A DNA stretch of 64,000 nucleotides from Schoenobius gigantellus (taxonomy: Eukaryota; Arthropoda; Insecta; Lepidoptera; Crambidae), in the NCBI GenBank assembly GCA_963935595.1, contig OZ012544.1:24523929-24587928 (forward strand), in the 5' to 3' direction. A program made the position numbers and the translations under genes. Within the stretch, counting starts at the first letter, position 1. Each line of letters starts with the position of its first letter. The notes under the pieces are model-generated. The model did no database searches. It was not told where the DNA came from and was given only the letters and a program-made list of their open reading frames with translations. Below, in pieces: positions 62,747-64,000 of the stretch.

Positions 62747-63305
62747 TATATGCCACCGCGTCAGTCATATTCTTAGCTTTTGTTTTAAATACTACTTCTA
62801 GCTAATCGAGCATTTCTTGTATTCTAGTGATGCATTCTATACTGCACAAAAGAAATATGCATAAAATTTGAATTTACATTTTATTAATAACACATCATAG
62901 AAACATTTAAAACCTTTGAAATTGTGAAAAAACGGTCTAATTATGATGAATCTTGAAAAAGTCTAATTATTGATAATTGCTTTACGTCTCTTTCTTATAA
63001 AATATATGTTTGTATCGGTATTATAATGGTGGACGAGTACAATGACGTCACTAGCAAATAAAAGCTTTTTAAACTTTGTTATTTTTTAAGTTATTAAAAA
63101 AATCACGTGGTTGTTTGTCAAATAAAAATACTATGTAATGTAACAATTAAAAAGTGTCCATATTTACATACAAGTAAAGATACAATAGAAAATAGCAATG
63201 AAGTCATAAAGCTGTATCTTTATTGGTTGTATTACTGTAGGTACTTACCTCAGTTTATAAATCAATACTTATTTGTAACCTAGCAAAAAGTATATTGCAT
63301 ACAAT
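62747..63305. other. A+T-rich stretch, no gene recognised
   Basis: No motif or repeat termini seen. Confidence 0.3.
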
Positions 63306-63398
63306 CAGGGTGTCCACTGCTAATGTTAAAAAAAATTCCCTGACTTTTCCCTGACTTTCCCTGACCATTTTTCAAAATTCCCTGACCAAATATATTCA
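63306..63398 (+). repeat. End of a hAT-like repeat with TTCCCTGAC words
   Basis: It starts CAGGGTGTCCACTGC and carries TTCCCTGAC repeated about four times (63340-63395), a pattern I know from hAT ends in arthropods. No opposite end was found. Confidence 0.4.
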
Positions 63399-63484
63399 TT
63401 TTACAGAAAAATAAAATAGAATACTTTTTTTCGAAAATATTTAGTATTTTTTGGTGCAATTTTCAGACCAAATTGTATCTAAAA

Positions 63485-63684
63485 CTAGCTTTACGCTCGC
63501 GACTTCGCCTGCGTTATTTTTGGATTCCCGTGGGAATTTTTTTCCTATAGGAAAATTACCCTATGTTCCCCTGGTCTACTATCACTAAACCAACATTCAT
63601 CAAAATCGGTTCAGTAGTTTCGAAGCCTATTCAATACAAACAAACAAACAATCAAATATTTCCTCTTTATAATATTAGTATAGA
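63485..63684 (-). mobile_element. Short non-autonomous Helitron, copy 2 (200 bp)
   Basis: On the minus strand it starts TCTATACTAATATTATAAAG after an A and ends GAGCGTAAAGCTAG before a T. The interior matches copy 1 at 19293 (GAACCGATTTTGATGAA, CCACGGGAA). It has a typical Helitron 5' TC and 3' CTAG and no target duplication. Confidence 0.75.
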
Positions 63685-63940
63685 TTTCATTTTTATAAGT
63701 ACCTAATTACATAATTTATATTTTTAGGCACAGTATTTTTACACTGTAGAAAGTACACTGGCGAAAAAATAAACCGAGGCACCCTTCACCCTTGAGTTCA
63801 AATGCAATTTCCTTCAAGTGTTAAATAAAAATGCAATCCACCTTTGTTAAATAAAAAATGCAAAAAGGCTCTTATTGAATACTAAGATACTCGTAATAAA
63901 CACAATCGCTTTTCATTAATCTTTTGAGGCTTGACTTCTT

Positions 63941-64000
63941 CTTCAACCTATGTCCACCCACTGGTGGGTATAGGTCTCCTCCATTCTGCGCTATTCACTA
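63941..64000. repeat. Start of a dispersed repeat, cut by the window edge
   Basis: CCTATGTCCACCCACTGGTG followed by GGTATAGGTCTCCTCC resembles a very common lepidopteran SINE/LINE 3' sequence. Confidence 0.5.

Overview
The window looks like nuclear DNA of a moth or butterfly (Lepidoptera). The inference rests on three things: A+T-rich sequence, insect-type spliced genes, and a dense mixture of non-LTR (jockey-like, R1-like), gypsy, BEL/Pao, mariner, Tc1, hAT-like and Helitron-like repeats of kinds I know from lepidopteran genomes. No species can be assigned. Prokaryotic features (operons, CRISPR, ribosome binding sites) are absent.

Three host genes can be supported. (1) A p23/Sba1-type HSP90 co-chaperone lies on the minus strand at 9168..9644, with a 69-bp intron ending exactly at the start codon. 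(2) Divergently from it, across a short GC-rich shared promoter region, there is the first exon of a THAP zinc-finger protein (10197..10276, plus). (3) A DXO/Rai1-family decapping exonuclease homologue on the plus strand is spliced as 34560..35040, 54189..54450, 58022..58160 and 58295..58513 (366 residues from the first in-exon ATG). Its first intron is about 19.1 kb and is almost entirely nested transposons. One usual active-site Glu appears as Gln.

Layout. 1..7532: an LTR retrotransposon in minus orientation with 1054-bp LTRs (the left one cut by the window edge), a tRNA-Ala primer binding site, and a 6-kb interior without gag-pol. 7533..10640: p23 and THAP promoter region. 10640..13556: small repeats, including a hAT-type MITE with a perfect 8-bp target duplication inside another inverted-repeat element. 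13557..18091: an R1-like LINE with an intact ORF2 inserted in an inverted-repeat element. 18092..25400: an LTR-like promoter module, a short Helitron, a piggyBac-type MITE, a truncated Tc1-like transposase and a BEL/Pao RT remnant. 25767..31048: a 5'-truncated LINE and a nearly complete LINE with an intact 979-residue ORF2, both starting directly after the same short palindromic motif. 32177..34512: a TA-flanked MITE, a decayed but full-length Tc1-like element and a SINE.

35041..54188 (DXO intron 1): a minus-strand jockey-like LINE seems to be split into three parts (36830..38690, 41438..41490, 52223..53240). The splits come from an R1-type 3' fragment, a mariner (itself carrying a SINE and a mini-Helitron) and a complete gypsy element (41491..52222). 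The gypsy carries a hAT-type MITE in its 5' LTR and a minus-strand LINE in its integrase region, and that LINE holds a further solo-LTR-like insert. 54451..58021 (intron 2) holds another LINE remnant with two small insertions. 58514..64000 has no recognisable host gene, only MITEs, palindromes, a Harbinger-like exon remnant and a second mini-Helitron.

The most informative results are the exact insertion footprints. Target duplications and restored reading frames date several insertions relative to one another and define some non-autonomous families by their own ends.
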